In this document: one piece after another, positions 25,022 to 34,287 of the stretch
Position numbering within the stretch: position 1 is the stretch's first letter
Layout: the number at the start of each line of letters is the position of its first letter
Source of the DNA: Deltaproteobacteria bacterium
GTDB lineage: Bacteria > Myxococcota > Kuafuiibacteriia > Kuafuiibacteriales > Kuafuiibacteriaceae
DNA length: 64,000 nt
Reading direction: 5' to 3'
Assembly: GCA_016703535.1 (NCBI GenBank)
Contig: JADJBV010000001.1
Span: 4,826,001-4,890,000 of the forward strand
Position numbers and translations under genes: made by a program
The notes under the pieces: generated by a model
Seen by the model: the letters and a program-made list of their open reading frames with translations, nothing else
The model's database searches: none
What the model was told of the DNA's origin: nothing

Positions 25022-27091
25022 GTGTCGACGCCCATCCTGGTCACCGCCGGACTCCCCTACGCCAACGGCAGCATCCACATCGGCCACCTGGTCGAGTACC
25101 TGATGACCGACACCTTCGTCCGGGCCCTCAAGCTGCTCGGCGAAGACGCGTTGTACATCTGTGCGGACGACACCCACGGCACGCCGATCGAGATCAACGC
25201 CAAGAAGGCCGGCGTTGCGCCCGAAGACTTCGTCGCTCGCTTCGCCAAGGAGCACCTGGAGGACTTCCACGCCTTCGGCATTGACTTCGACAGCTTCCAC
25301 TCCACCAACAGCGAAGAGAACCGGCGTTGGGTCGAGGAGATCTACGGCAAGCTGAAGAGCGGCGGTTACCTGACCCGGCGCACCATCGAACAACTCTACG
25401 ACGAAAAGGCCGGCCGCTTTTTGCCGGATCGCTACGTCAAGGGCACCTGCCCCAAGTGTGGCGCGAAGGATCAGTATGGGGACGTCTGTGAGGTCTGCAA
25501 GTCGACGTATGAACCCACCGACCTGATCGATCCCTACAGCGTCGAGACCGGCACCAAGCCGGTGCTGAGGAGCAGCGAACACCTCTACGTCGAGCTCTCC
25601 CGCTTCGCCGACTTCCTCCGGGAGTGGAGCGCCGCCCCGGGGCGCCTCCAGCCCGACATCAAGGCCTTCGTCGACGCTTGGTTGGACGGCGGCCTCAAGG
25701 ACTGGTGCATCTCACGGGACACGCCGTACTTCGGCTTCCCGATCCCCGACGAACCGGGCAAGTTCTTCTACGTCTGGTTGGACGCGCCGGTCGGCTACGT
25801 CTCCTCCACCGAAAACTGGGGCCGGCTCGCCCACCGGGCCGGCGATGTCGATCGGATCTGGCGGCAAAACGGCGGCCGGATCATCCACGTCATTGGCAAA
25901 GACATCGTCTACTTTCACACCCTGTTCTGGCCGGCCATGTTGCACGCCGCGGGGCTTTCGGTGCCCAGCCAGGTGCGGGTCCACGGCATGTTGACGGTCG
26001 ATGGCGTGAAGATGTCCAAGTCTCGGGGCACCTTCATCAACGGCGCCACGTTCCGAAAACACGTCGATCCGCTCTACCTGCGCTACTATTTCGCGAGCAA
26101 AACCGGGCCGGGCACCGACGACATCGACCTGTCGCTGGAGGAGTTGGTCAACCGGGTCAACGCCGAGCTGGTCAACACCTTGGCCAACCTGATCTCTCGG
26201 GCCGCAACTTTCCTTGCGGATCGGCTGGGCGGCACCTACGGCCAGCTGCGCCCCGAGGCCTCGGAGCACCTGGCCTACGCCAAGCAGAAGGTCGCCGAAG
26301 CCGAGGCCGCCTACCGCAACTTCGATCTCGCCGGCGGCGTGCGGGCTGCGGTCGAGGTCGCCAACCTGGGCAACAAACTCTTCCAAGACGCCGCGCCCTG
26401 GATCTTGATCAAGACCGACGAAGCGGCGGCTCGAGATCTGGTGACGCTCTGCTTGAACCTGGCTCGCACGGCGACGGTGTTGGTCGCGCCCGCGGTCCCG
26501 GCCTACGCCGAGCGGGTGTACAACATCCTCGGCCTGCCCGCCGGTGGACCGGGTCACTTCGAAGAGGCGTTGCGCTTCGATCTGGTCGGTCGGGCCATGG
26601 GCCAAAAGGGGCGAGTCGTCGAGAAGCTGGAGCGCAAGGCCCTCGATCAGGTGATCGAGGACTCGAAGCCCAAGGACGCGGCCCCCGAGGCGGCGCCCGA
26701 GGCCAAGCCCGAAGCGAAGGCGGCCCCGGCCTTCGAGGCCTTGGCCCCGATGATCGAATACGACAGCTTCGAGAAGGTCGACCTGCGGGTGGGGCTGGTG
26801 AAGACCGCCGAGGTGGTCGAAGGCTCCGACAAGTTGCTGCGGCTCTCGATCGACCTCGGCGAAGGTCGAGACCGGACGATCATCGCCGGCATCCGCCTGG
26901 CCTACGCGCCCGAGGCGGTGATCGGCCAGCGGGTGATCGTGGTGGCCAACCTCAAGCCTCGAGAGATGAAGATCAAAGGCAAGATCATCGGCACCAGCGA
27001 AGGTATGGTCCTGGCGGCCGGGCCCGGCGGCAAAGACATCTGGGCCCTGTCGGTGTCGGCGGTGGCCCCGCCCGGCACCCGGGTCCGCTGA
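25022..27091 (+). CDS. metG: Methionyl-tRNA synthetase
   Basis: It charges tRNA-Met in the cytoplasm. At 689 residues it is the long, E. coli-like form. The class I signatures are HIGH (19-22) and KMSKS (330-334). The connective peptide carries one four-Cys zinc knuckle (C143, C146, C156, C159). After the anticodon-binding helical domain comes an Ala/Glu/Pro linker (about 540-575). A C-terminal EMAP-II/Trbp111-like tRNA-binding domain (FEKVDLRVGLVKTAEVVEGSDKLL...) promotes dimerisation. GTG start, 56 bp after the SLT-like gene. Single, intact, housekeeping. Confidence 0.97.
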   Translation: MSTPILVTAGLPYANGSIHIGHLVEYLMTDTFVRALKLLGEDALYICADDTHGTPIEINAKKAGVAPEDFVARFAKEHLEDFHAFGIDFDSFHSTNSEENRRWVEEIYGKLKSGGYLTRRTIEQLYDEKAGRFLPDRYVKGTCPKCGAKDQYGDVCEVCKSTYEPTDLIDPYSVETGTKPVLRSSEHLYVELSRFADFLREWSAAPGRLQPDIKAFVDAWLDGGLKDWCISRDTPYFGFPIPDEPGKFFYVWLDAPVGYVSSTENWGRLAHRAGDVDRIWRQNGGRIIHVIGKDIVYFHTLFWPAMLHAAGLSVPSQVRVHGMLTVDGVKMSKSRGTFINGATFRKHVDPLYLRYYFASKTGPGTDDIDLSLEELVNRVNAELVNTLANLISRAATFLADRLGGTYGQLRPEASEHLAYAKQKVAEAEAAYRNFDLAGGVRAAVEVANLGNKLFQDAAPWILIKTDEAAARDLVTLCLNLARTATVLVAPAVPAYAERVYNILGLPAGGPGHFEEALRFDLVGRAMGQKGRVVEKLERKALDQVIEDSKPKDAAPEAAPEAKPEAKAAPAFEALAPMIEYDSFEKVDLRVGLVKTAEVVEGSDKLLRLSIDLGEGRDRTIIAGIRLAYAPEAVIGQRVIVVANLKPREMKIKGKIIGTSEGMVLAAGPGGKDIWALSVSAVAPPGTRVR

Positions 27092-27205
27092 CCGCGCCCG
27101 TCTCCTCGGGGTGGGCCGGTGTCCGGTTTGGGGTCCGGTTACACCACCTCGGCCCGGATCTCGCGAAAACACGTCCGGCACGGTATTGGCTAAGGGGTGT
27201 TTTCC

Positions 27206-29329
27206 ATGACCCCGGTCCGACGTCTTTGGCTCCTCTCCCTGCCCGCTCTTTTGGCTTGTGGCGGCAGCGGCAACGACGACCAAGGTCCCCAACCGATCAT
27301 CGAAGGCGACAAGGTCAGCCTGGAGATCGGCCCCGAAGGCGGCACCCTGATCTCCAAGGATGGGCAGGCCAAGTTGGTCGTTCCGCCCAACGCCCTGGCC
27401 TCCAAGAAGCTCCTGTCGGTCGAACCAAAGACCATCGCCGAAGGACCCGTCTACGCCTACGAGCCAGAAGGTCTGCTGTTCGCCATCCGCGCGACCTTGA
27501 CCTTGCCGGTGGAGAGCGCCCTCCGAGATCAGGAACCGCTGATCACCAAGTTCTTCGAGGACGGCAGCTACCGTCACCACGCGACGGAGTTCAACGCGGA
27601 CCGGAGCACCGCGACCGCTCAGATCCCCGGCTTCAGCCGCTATGGCATGGACCCGACTCGGATCAAGACCCCGGGTGTCACGGCGAACATCGTCGGGAGT
27701 TTGGTCACGCTGGACTTCGACTGGGGCGCGGATGTGCGTTCGGGCCTCCGTGCCCCGTTCCTTCGGATCGAACGGGCGCGAACCTTCACCCTCCCCGTCG
27801 AGACCGACTTCATGACCATCCACGCCGGTTGGGATTCGGACACCAGCTACACCGACACCTTTGTGGGCCTCGGCAGCGGCGTCACCCACTACTACCGAGT
27901 GGCCGGCCTCACCGCGGGTGGAGAAGGTGCCCTCTCGGCGTTGGCGGTCGTCCCGGATCCCAGCGTCGGCGCCGCCCCACCGACCGGGCTCAGCGCCTCG
28001 TTGCGCTCGATGACCGAGGTCGATCTGACTTGGGACGCGGATACGACGGCGGACGCCTTCGAGTTGGAGCGAGGGATCGGAGGGGCCTTCATCGCCGTCG
28101 CCTCCTTGCCCAGCACGGTCACCAGCTTCGCCGATTCGGGTCTGGCCCCCGACACGGACTACGACTACCGCCTGCGCGCCATCCGCGCCGGGACCCCCAG
28201 CGACTGGGCCACGGTGAGCGCGTCGACGCGAGCGGGGTGGCGTTCCTTGGGCGGGCCCATGAATCGAGACGCCACTCGCAAGGCGACCCGGCCGGCCCTT
28301 GGGGTCGATCAGAGCGGCACCGTATACGCGGCGTGGACTGAAAGCGGCGACACCGACGGCGGCGTCTTCGCCTCCAGGTGGGACGGCAGTTCCTGGAGCC
28401 CGCTCGGCGGAGGTCTTGAGTCTACGCCAGGCACCCAGGATGTGCTGCGCGCCCACTTGGTGGTCGACCCGATGGGCCGCCCGATCGTCGGCTGGATCGA
28501 GTCGGGGGCCGTCTACGTGAAGCGCTGGAACGGCACCCTTTGGGAGGATCTGGGGGGCGACGCGGTCGAAGGGACCCCCGGCACCGACTTCGCCGTGGAC
28601 ATGGCGATGTCGGTGGCCCCGGACGGAACGGTGGTTTTGGCGCTCTGCCAAGCCAGCAGCAGCGGCTTCGCCCAAGAGATCTACGTTCGAAAGTCGGGCC
28701 CCAGCGGCTGGGAGACGATGGGGGTCCTGAGCTCCCAAACCGGAATGGTGGCCGCGATGCCGAGCCTGGTGATCGACGCGTTGGGTCGACCCGTGGTGGC
28801 CTGGCAGCAGGACAGCAAGGGCCCCAGCACCATCGTGGTCTCGTCGTACAACGGGACCGGCTTTGACCACCTCGGAGGCGTCGCCAGCGACGAGGCCCTT
28901 GGCCAAGCCGCCTTCCCTTCGTTGACCTTGGACGGCGGGGGCGCGCCGGTGGTCGCCTTCACTCAGACCAATGGCCACAACATCTTGACGGTCCGCCGCT
29001 TCGCAGGGGCCACCTGGTCCGATCTCGCGTCGGCCAACGTCTCCAGCGACAAGAGCGCCTATACGCCCCACTTGATGATGGGCCGGGATCAGAAGTTGGT
29101 GGTCGCCTTCGCGGAAGACGGCGCCGGCTTCCCCCAGACCATGATCTTCGTTCGAAAGCTGGAGACCAACGGCTGGATCACGGTGGGCCAAGCGGTCGCC
29201 GACGCCCGGGCCTATCTGCGGGCGCCTTCGCTGATCGCTCCAGGTCAGGCCAGCTTGGTGGTCTCGTGGGAGGCGACCAGCCCCGACGGCAGCACCACCG
29301 CGGCCCACACCAGCGCCTTCGGCCTGTAG
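27206..29329 (+). CDS. Lipoprotein with ZU5-like, fibronectin type III and propeller-like regions
   Basis: ATG 27206 follows an AAGGGG site and gives signal MTPVRRLWLLSLPALLACGG (707 residues). Residues about 30-150 look like a ZU5-type strand domain (IGPEGGTLISKDGQAKLVVPPNAL). Two fibronectin III-like units follow (about 155-250 and 255-345; the second has PTGLSASL..VDLTWDADTTADAFELER..). A long tail has repeated units (GTVYAAWTESGDTDGGVFASRWDG, GRPIVGWIESGAVYVKRWNG, GRPVVAWQQDSKGP), the style of a propeller that reads recorded values. No catalytic residues recognised; likely a surface adhesion or display protein. Confidence 0.75.
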   Translation: MTPVRRLWLLSLPALLACGGSGNDDQGPQPIIEGDKVSLEIGPEGGTLISKDGQAKLVVPPNALASKKLLSVEPKTIAEGPVYAYEPEGLLFAIRATLTLPVESALRDQEPLITKFFEDGSYRHHATEFNADRSTATAQIPGFSRYGMDPTRIKTPGVTANIVGSLVTLDFDWGADVRSGLRAPFLRIERARTFTLPVETDFMTIHAGWDSDTSYTDTFVGLGSGVTHYYRVAGLTAGGEGALSALAVVPDPSVGAAPPTGLSASLRSMTEVDLTWDADTTADAFELERGIGGAFIAVASLPSTVTSFADSGLAPDTDYDYRLRAIRAGTPSDWATVSASTRAGWRSLGGPMNRDATRKATRPALGVDQSGTVYAAWTESGDTDGGVFASRWDGSSWSPLGGGLESTPGTQDVLRAHLVVDPMGRPIVGWIESGAVYVKRWNGTLWEDLGGDAVEGTPGTDFAVDMAMSVAPDGTVVLALCQASSSGFAQEIYVRKSGPSGWETMGVLSSQTGMVAAMPSLVIDALGRPVVAWQQDSKGPSTIVVSSYNGTGFDHLGGVASDEALGQAAFPSLTLDGGGAPVVAFTQTNGHNILTVRRFAGATWSDLASANVSSDKSAYTPHLMMGRDQKLVVAFAEDGAGFPQTMIFVRKLETNGWITVGQAVADARAYLRAPSLIAPGQASLVVSWEATSPDGSTTAAHTSAFGL

Positions 29330-29367
29330 TGCTTTTCTTTCCCCGAAAGGCGCCGTAGACCAAAACG

Positions 29368-30384
29368 GTGAGCGCGCTCGCTGCCCGAATCCGCCAAGGC
29401 GAGGACCGGGCCCGCCTGGAGGCCATCTTGGCCGCGGTCGGGGACGAGGCCGGCACCTCACCCGAGATCGTTTCGGCCCTGACGGCGGCGCTCTACGACG
29501 ATCACCCCGGGCTCCGACAAGCCGCGATGGACACGTTGGCGCGGCTGACCACCGAACGGGGCCTGTCGGTGGAGGCCAAGGTCGTGGAGCGGGTGGTGGC
29601 CTTGGCCAAAGATCCGAGCCCGCGGGTTCGGCAAGAGGCCTGCGTCGGCCTCGCGGTCCTGCGGGACGATCTCGAGATCCCCGGGCGGGTGGCGGTCCTC
29701 GAGGCCAACCTCCTCGATCCGGTGGATTACGTGCGCCAAGAAGCGGCGGCCGCCCTCGGTGACTTGGGGGCCCAGTCGGCCAAAGAGGCCTTGGCGGTCC
29801 GGCTCGCCGATCCCGAACGAGGTGTTCGTTTTGAGGTTGCGATGGCCTTGGCCACCTTGGGGGACAACCGAGGGCGTTCGGTGTTGGAGTTGGCCCTGGA
29901 TAAAAACCGAACCCGGCTCGACGCCTGCGAGGGCTTGCGGCGATTGGGCGACCGAGGTGCGATCCCCGCCTTGGAGCAGGCCAGTCGGCGCTTTTTCCTG
30001 CCGTGGGTGGATCGACTGACCCTGCTCGCGACCCTCTACCAGCTGGGGGTGGTGACCGCGGGTTCGGCGCTCCTCGAGCGGACCCACGCCCGAGGTCGAG
30101 AGGAGCGGGCCTACGCGGTCGCCCTCCTCGGGACCCACCGGGTGAAGGAAGGCCTGCCTCGGCTCAGCGAAATCGCCCAAACTTCGGACCCTCTCCGAGA
30201 CACGGCGGTGCGGGCCCTGGGGGAACTCGGAGATCCGGCGGCGCGCCCGGTCCTGGAGCGCCTCGAGGCGGATCCGACCCTTTCGGACGAGCTCCGAGCC
30301 GATGCCCGCTGGGCCTTGGCCCGACTGGCGGGGGCGGTGGACCCGTCAGCGATTCCGACGCCTGTTGCCCCTTCCGACAGCTGA
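29368..30384 (+). CDS. HEAT-repeat protein
   Basis: The protein has 338 residues, a GTG start and no signal peptide. It is almost entirely alpha-helical with repeats of about 31-35 residues: DDHPGLRQAAMDTLARL, DPSPRVRQEACVGLAVL, DPVDYVRQEAAAALGDLG, DPERGVRFEVAMALATLG, DPLRDTAVRALGELGDPAARPVLERL. These follow the PBS-lyase/HEAT consensus (D-x-x-x-x-V-R-x-x-A-x-x-A-L). Such proteins are scaffolds that bind partners along a solenoid. It ends 156 bp before the sugar-acid operon on the same strand, with no overlap, so it need not belong to it. Confidence 0.85.
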   Translation: MSALAARIRQGEDRARLEAILAAVGDEAGTSPEIVSALTAALYDDHPGLRQAAMDTLARLTTERGLSVEAKVVERVVALAKDPSPRVRQEACVGLAVLRDDLEIPGRVAVLEANLLDPVDYVRQEAAAALGDLGAQSAKEALAVRLADPERGVRFEVAMALATLGDNRGRSVLELALDKNRTRLDACEGLRRLGDRGAIPALEQASRRFFLPWVDRLTLLATLYQLGVVTAGSALLERTHARGREERAYAVALLGTHRVKEGLPRLSEIAQTSDPLRDTAVRALGELGDPAARPVLERLEADPTLSDELRADARWALARLAGAVDPSAIPTPVAPSDS

Positions 30385-30540
30385 AAAGCCCCGAAATCAG
30401 AGTAAACCCCAGCATGAAGTGAGGTCGCGCACACGTCACTCCCGCCTTGCTCCGGCCGTCCTTCGGGGTGTTTGGTGGGCCGGCGGCATGGACGCCGGTG
30501 GTTCGGCGTTCAAAGGACGCCCGGGGAAGGGGTAGCTGAG
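30385..30540. promoter_or_regulatory. Probable promoter region of the sugar-acid operon
   Basis: This 156-bp gap precedes a nine-gene tightly coupled run. It contains an AT-richer patch (about 30385-30420) that is unusual here, and an AAGGGG ribosome site before the first ATG. I cannot point to exact -35/-10 boxes. Confidence 0.35.
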
Positions 30541-31587
30541 ATGGAGGCCAGGCGTCGCTCCTGGCTCTGGCCGATCCTACAGATCGGGGGCGCCGCGGCG
30601 GCATTGGCCCTCCTCGTTTGGAATTTCCGCCACCTGGAGCTCTCCGCCACCTTTTCGGCGTTGGCAGGGGTGGGCCCCGCCGTGGGCTGGATCCTGGTCC
30701 CGATCGGCGTGGCCCTTTTGATCGATTCGGTCGCCTGGCAGTCGATCTTCGGGGCCCTCGAACGTCGGATCCCGTTGATGGCGCTCTACGGGATCCGCCT
30801 CTCTTCCGAAGCCGTGTTGCTCAGCCTCTCGGGTGGGGTCGTGGTCTCCGAGGGCGTGGGCCCGGTTTTGCTACAGCGCTGGGGCGTGCCGGTCGCGGAG
30901 AGCGTTGCCACCGTCGCGGTGCGAAAGCTCCTCCTGGTTGTTTCTCAGACCCTCTATATCGGCCTCGGGGTCGCGTTGGGCTTCGCTTTCCTCAAGGACA
31001 CCTCCACCGCCGTGCTCGGGGGGCCCGGCCTCGAGTGGCTGATGGTCGCCGCCGTGGTGATCCTGGCGTTGGCCTCGGGCGCGATCATGATCGGCCTGCT
31101 CAAAGGTGCCCCGGGATCGCGACTTTATACGCTGCTCGCTCGGATCCCGAGCCGACGCCTGGGCAGCTGGTTGATCAAACACCGAGATCCCTTCAGCGCC
31201 CTCGACCAACACTTCGCGATCGCGTTGGGCCTGAAGTGGACTCAACTCCTCGGGCCCACCACCCTGCTGTTGGGGGCGTGGATCGTCGAGACCCTGGAGA
31301 CCTGGTTGATCCTGCGGCTCCTCGGGGTCGAGCTGAGCTTCATTCAAGTTTGGGCCTTCGAGCCCGCCCTGTCGCTCCTCCGACACCTCGTGTTCTTCGT
31401 GCCTGCGGGGCTCGGATTCCAGGATGTAGGATACGTCACCTTCCTCAAGGCGGCCGGGGTCGAGGATGCGCTTGGCAGGGGGTCGGCTTTTGTGGTCCTG
31501 AAGCGCGCAAAGGAGCTGTTTTGGGCCGTCTTGGGCCTAGGACTCCTGGCGCTTCTCGGGCGACGCGGAAAGGAAGTGCGCGCATGA
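30541..31587 (+). CDS. LPG-synthase-type transmembrane protein (UPF0104/flippase-like)
   Basis: The protein has 348 residues with about eight hydrophobic segments (for example ILQIGGAAAALALLVW, VGWILVPIGVALLID, LGWLMVAAVVILALA-like and FWAVLGLGLLALLG). The pattern, including SLSGGVVVSEGVGPVLLQRWG and VFFVPAGLGFQDVGYVTFLKAAG, matches the lysylphosphatidylglycerol synthase membrane domain family (UPF0104), without the catalytic cytoplasmic GNAT-like part. ATG 30541 follows AAGGGG. The first gene of a coupled operon: its stop overlaps the start of the glycosyltransferase-like gene. A role in moving or anchoring lipid-linked glycan is inferred from context. Confidence 0.8.
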   Translation: MEARRRSWLWPILQIGGAAAALALLVWNFRHLELSATFSALAGVGPAVGWILVPIGVALLIDSVAWQSIFGALERRIPLMALYGIRLSSEAVLLSLSGGVVVSEGVGPVLLQRWGVPVAESVATVAVRKLLLVVSQTLYIGLGVALGFAFLKDTSTAVLGGPGLEWLMVAAVVILALASGAIMIGLLKGAPGSRLYTLLARIPSRRLGSWLIKHRDPFSALDQHFAIALGLKWTQLLGPTTLLLGAWIVETLETWLILRLLGVELSFIQVWAFEPALSLLRHLVFFVPAGLGFQDVGYVTFLKAAGVEDALGRGSAFVVLKRAKELFWAVLGLGLLALLGRRGKEVRA

Positions 31588-32627
31588 GTCAGCTGGTTCG
31601 CAGCACCCAACGTCCCAAGGTGCTGTTCATCTGCGGGTCGATCAATCAGACCCGGCAAATGCACCAGATCGCCGAGCAGATGCCGGAGGTCGAACCGTAC
31701 TTCACGCCTTATTACGTCACGGGGATCCTCTCGCTTTGGAAGAAGCTCGGGTTCCTGGAGATGTCGATCGGCGGCCACAAGCTGTCGAAGCGGTGCCTCG
31801 ACTACCTCGAACAACACAAGTTGGCGATCGACGAGGGCGGCAAGGGCCGAGACTACGATCTGGTGGTCACCTGCACCGATCAGGTGGTGCCCAACAACAT
31901 CAACGCCCCGCTGATCTTGGTGCAAGAAGGGATGCTCGATCCGATCAACATCCTTTTTCACCTGCACAAGGTCTTCCGCTTCATCCCCCGCTGGATGGCC
32001 GGCACCGCCGCCACCGGTCAGAGCATGGCCTTCGAGCGCTTCTGCGTGGCCAGCGAAGGTTACCGAGACTACTTCGCGAACCACGGGATCGATCGGGACC
32101 GGATCGTGGTCACCGGCATCCCCAACTTCGACAACTGCGCCCGTTACCTGAAGAACGACTTCCCGCACCACGGCTACTGTTTGGTCTGCACCTCGGACGC
32201 CCGGGAGACGATGAAGTTCGACAACCGGCAGGCCTTCATCGAAGACGCCAAGAAGAAGGCCCGGGGCAAGCCGTTGATCTTCAAGCTCCACCCCAACGAG
32301 AAGGTCGAGCGGGCCAAAGAAGAGATCGAACAGTGGGCGCCCGGCTCCTTGGTGTACAGCGACGGCTCGGCCGAGGAGATGGTGGCCAACGCCGACATCG
32401 TCATCTGCCAATATTCGTCGTTGGCCTTCGTCGCTTTGGCCCTCGGTAAGGAGCTGCACAGCTACTTCGATCAAGAAGAGTTGGCCCGCCTCCTGCCGAT
32501 CCAAAACCGAGACAGCGCCAGCCGCATCGCCGGCGTTTGCCGCGGGGTGATGGAGGCCGCCTTGGCCCGGGCCAACGCCCGCCGCCTCTCGGCCGGCCTC
32601 ACACCTTCGGTCGAGACCTTGCCATGA
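31584..32627 (+). CDS. GT-B-fold glycosyltransferase-like protein with HP and SS motifs
   Basis: The protein has 347 residues and its ATG overlaps the previous stop (ATGA). It opens with a Rossmann strand, KVLFICGSINQTRQMHQIAEQM. The C-terminal half has IFKLHPNEKVERAKEEI, then ADIVICQYSSLAFVALALGKE. Combined HP and Ser-Ser motifs in this spacing are characteristic of CMP-sugar-dependent transferases and capsule/CDP-glycerol-type transferases. The middle part (FERFCVASEGYRDYFANHGIDRDRIVVTGIPNFDN) resembles UDP-GlcNAc 2-epimerase-like folds. Within an operon that makes a CMP-linked acidic sugar, a transferase for that sugar is the best reading. A nucleotide-sugar epimerase is the main alternative. 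Confidence 0.65.
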   Translation: MSQLVRSTQRPKVLFICGSINQTRQMHQIAEQMPEVEPYFTPYYVTGILSLWKKLGFLEMSIGGHKLSKRCLDYLEQHKLAIDEGGKGRDYDLVVTCTDQVVPNNINAPLILVQEGMLDPINILFHLHKVFRFIPRWMAGTAATGQSMAFERFCVASEGYRDYFANHGIDRDRIVVTGIPNFDNCARYLKNDFPHHGYCLVCTSDARETMKFDNRQAFIEDAKKKARGKPLIFKLHPNEKVERAKEEIEQWAPGSLVYSDGSAEEMVANADIVICQYSSLAFVALALGKELHSYFDQEELARLLPIQNRDSASRIAGVCRGVMEAALARANARRLSAGLTPSVETLP

Positions 32628-33427
32628 AGACCTTGGTGGTGGTGCAGGCGCGGCTCGGATCCACGCGCTTGCCCAACAAGATCCTGCTGCCCCTCGCCGG
32701 TCAGCCGCTCTTGTTGCGGATGTTGGAGCGGGTGAAGGCGGCCCAGAGCAACTTCGAGTTGGTGGTCGCCACCACCACCGACGGGCCCGACGACGCGGTG
32801 GCCGAGTTGGCCAAGGGCGCCGGCTACGACGTGTTCCGCGGGCACCCCACCGACTTGCTCGATCGCCACTACCGGGCCGCCAAGGCTTGGGGCGCTCAGC
32901 TGGTCCTGAAGATCCCCTCCGATTGCCCCTTGATCGACCCGGCGGTGATCGATCGGGTGCTGGAACACCACCTGGCCCACCCCGCTGATTTCACCTCCAA
33001 CCTCCACCCCGCCACCTACCCCGACGGCAACGACGTGGAGGTGATGCCGATGAAGGTGCTGGAGCAGGCCTGGAAAGAGGCCAAGTTGCCCCACCAGCGG
33101 GAGCACACCACCCCGTTCATCTGGGATCAGCCGGAGCGCTTCCGTTGCCAAAACGTCGCCTGGGAGACGGGGCTCGACTACTCGATGAGCCACCGCTTCA
33201 CCATCGACTACCGAGAAGACTACGACTTCATCAAGGCGGTGTACGAAGAGCTCTGGTCGGCGGAGCGGATCTTCGGCCTGAGCGAGATCTTGGCCCTGCT
33301 GGAGCGGCGGCCTCAGATCGCTGAGCTCAACGCCAAATACTTGGGCGTCAACTGGTACCGGAACCACCTGGATGAGCTGAAGACCGTCAAGCCGACCGAG
33401 ACCCGTCAACTGGAGCAGAAGTTATGA
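32624..33427 (+). CDS. SpsF-like CMP-sugar cytidylyltransferase
   Basis: The protein has 267 residues, coupled on both sides by ATGA overlaps. The N-terminus VVVQARLGSTRLPNKILLPLAGQPLL is the nucleotide-binding signature of the SpsF/CMP-NeuAc synthetase/KdsB superfamily. VLKIPSDCPLIDP (Asp for metal) and SHRFTIDYREDYDFIKAVYEEL are the typical downstream blocks. It would activate a 2-keto-3-deoxy sugar acid with CTP to CMP-sugar in the cytoplasm. SpsF is known as the partner of SpsE (a NeuB-type synthase) in Bacillus spore-coat glycan genes; here a NeuB-type synthase closes the operon. Confidence 0.85.
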   Translation: MKTLVVVQARLGSTRLPNKILLPLAGQPLLLRMLERVKAAQSNFELVVATTTDGPDDAVAELAKGAGYDVFRGHPTDLLDRHYRAAKAWGAQLVLKIPSDCPLIDPAVIDRVLEHHLAHPADFTSNLHPATYPDGNDVEVMPMKVLEQAWKEAKLPHQREHTTPFIWDQPERFRCQNVAWETGLDYSMSHRFTIDYREDYDFIKAVYEELWSAERIFGLSEILALLERRPQIAELNAKYLGVNWYRNHLDELKTVKPTETRQLEQKL

Positions 33428-34272
33428 CCAACGAAGAGCTCTCCCAACTGGCCCTCCGGGTCCGGGAGCACATCATCCACATGGCGACCGACGGCGGTTG
33501 TTTCATCGGGGCATCGTTGTCCTGCGCCGATCTTTTGGTGCACCTCTACACCCGTGTATTGAATGTATCGCCGGCCAAGGTCCAGGATCCGGATCGGGAC
33601 TACCTGCTCCTCAGCAAGGGCCACGACGTGCCGGCGTTGTACGGCGTGTTGGCCGAGCTGGGCTTCATCCCTCGGGAGCGCCTCCAGAACCACCTCAAGA
33701 CCCACGACTCGATCTACTGGCACCCCAACCGGGCGGTGCCGGGGGTCGAGTTCCACTCGGGTTCCCTCGGCCACTTGCTCAGCGTTTCGATGGGCATCGC
33801 CATGGACCTGAAGCTCCGGGGCAGCAAAAACCGGGTGTTTGTGGTGCTCGGTGATGGTGAACTCGACGAGGGCACCATCTGGGAGGGCGCCTTGGTGGCC
33901 AAAGCCAAGGGCCTCGACAACCTGGTGGCGGTGATCGACCGGAACAACTTCCAGGCCAACATCCGGACCGAAGAGTTGATCCCCCTCGAGCCCATCCAGG
34001 ACAAGTTCGAGGCCTTTGGTTGGAAGACCCGGCGGGTCAACGGCCACGACTTCGCCGCCTTGGACGGCGCCTTTTTTGGCCTGCCGATGGAGAGCGGGTC
34101 CCCGACCTGCATCGTCGCCGACACCGTCCGCGGCAAGGGCCTGCCCAGCATCGAGGCCCGGGCCGATCGCTGGTTCGTCAACTTCAAGCGAGAAGAGATC
34201 GAAGGCCTGCTCAAGGAGCTCCACGGCGGCGCCGAGACCAAGTTGACCAGTGAGGCCCTGATCGTCCGCTAA
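33424..34272 (+). CDS. Transketolase, N-terminal (thiamine diphosphate-binding) subunit
   Basis: The protein has 282 residues. It carries the ThDP motif GDGELDEGTIWEGALVAKAKGLDNLVAVIDRNN and the substrate/cofactor His motifs SKGHDVPALYGVLAELG and HSGSLGHLLSVSMGIA. As in split transketolases, a separate C-terminal subunit follows 15 bp downstream; both are needed for activity. Its place inside a glycan operon, away from pentose-phosphate genes, argues for a dedicated two-carbon transfer making a keto-sugar precursor. The start ATG overlaps the cytidylyltransferase stop. Confidence 0.92.
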   Translation: MTNEELSQLALRVREHIIHMATDGGCFIGASLSCADLLVHLYTRVLNVSPAKVQDPDRDYLLLSKGHDVPALYGVLAELGFIPRERLQNHLKTHDSIYWHPNRAVPGVEFHSGSLGHLLSVSMGIAMDLKLRGSKNRVFVVLGDGELDEGTIWEGALVAKAKGLDNLVAVIDRNNFQANIRTEELIPLEPIQDKFEAFGWKTRRVNGHDFAALDGAFFGLPMESGSPTCIVADTVRGKGLPSIEARADRWFVNFKREEIEGLLKELHGGAETKLTSEALIVR

Positions 34273-34287
34273 GGACGAGGTGACGCC

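Noticed and set aside
25712..29461. Very long antisense open frame opposite metG and the following lipoprotein
   Set aside because: GC-rich codon bias on the real strand leaves the opposite frame open. The translation is Arg/Gly/Pro-rich with no domain, and both plus-strand genes have clear motifs.
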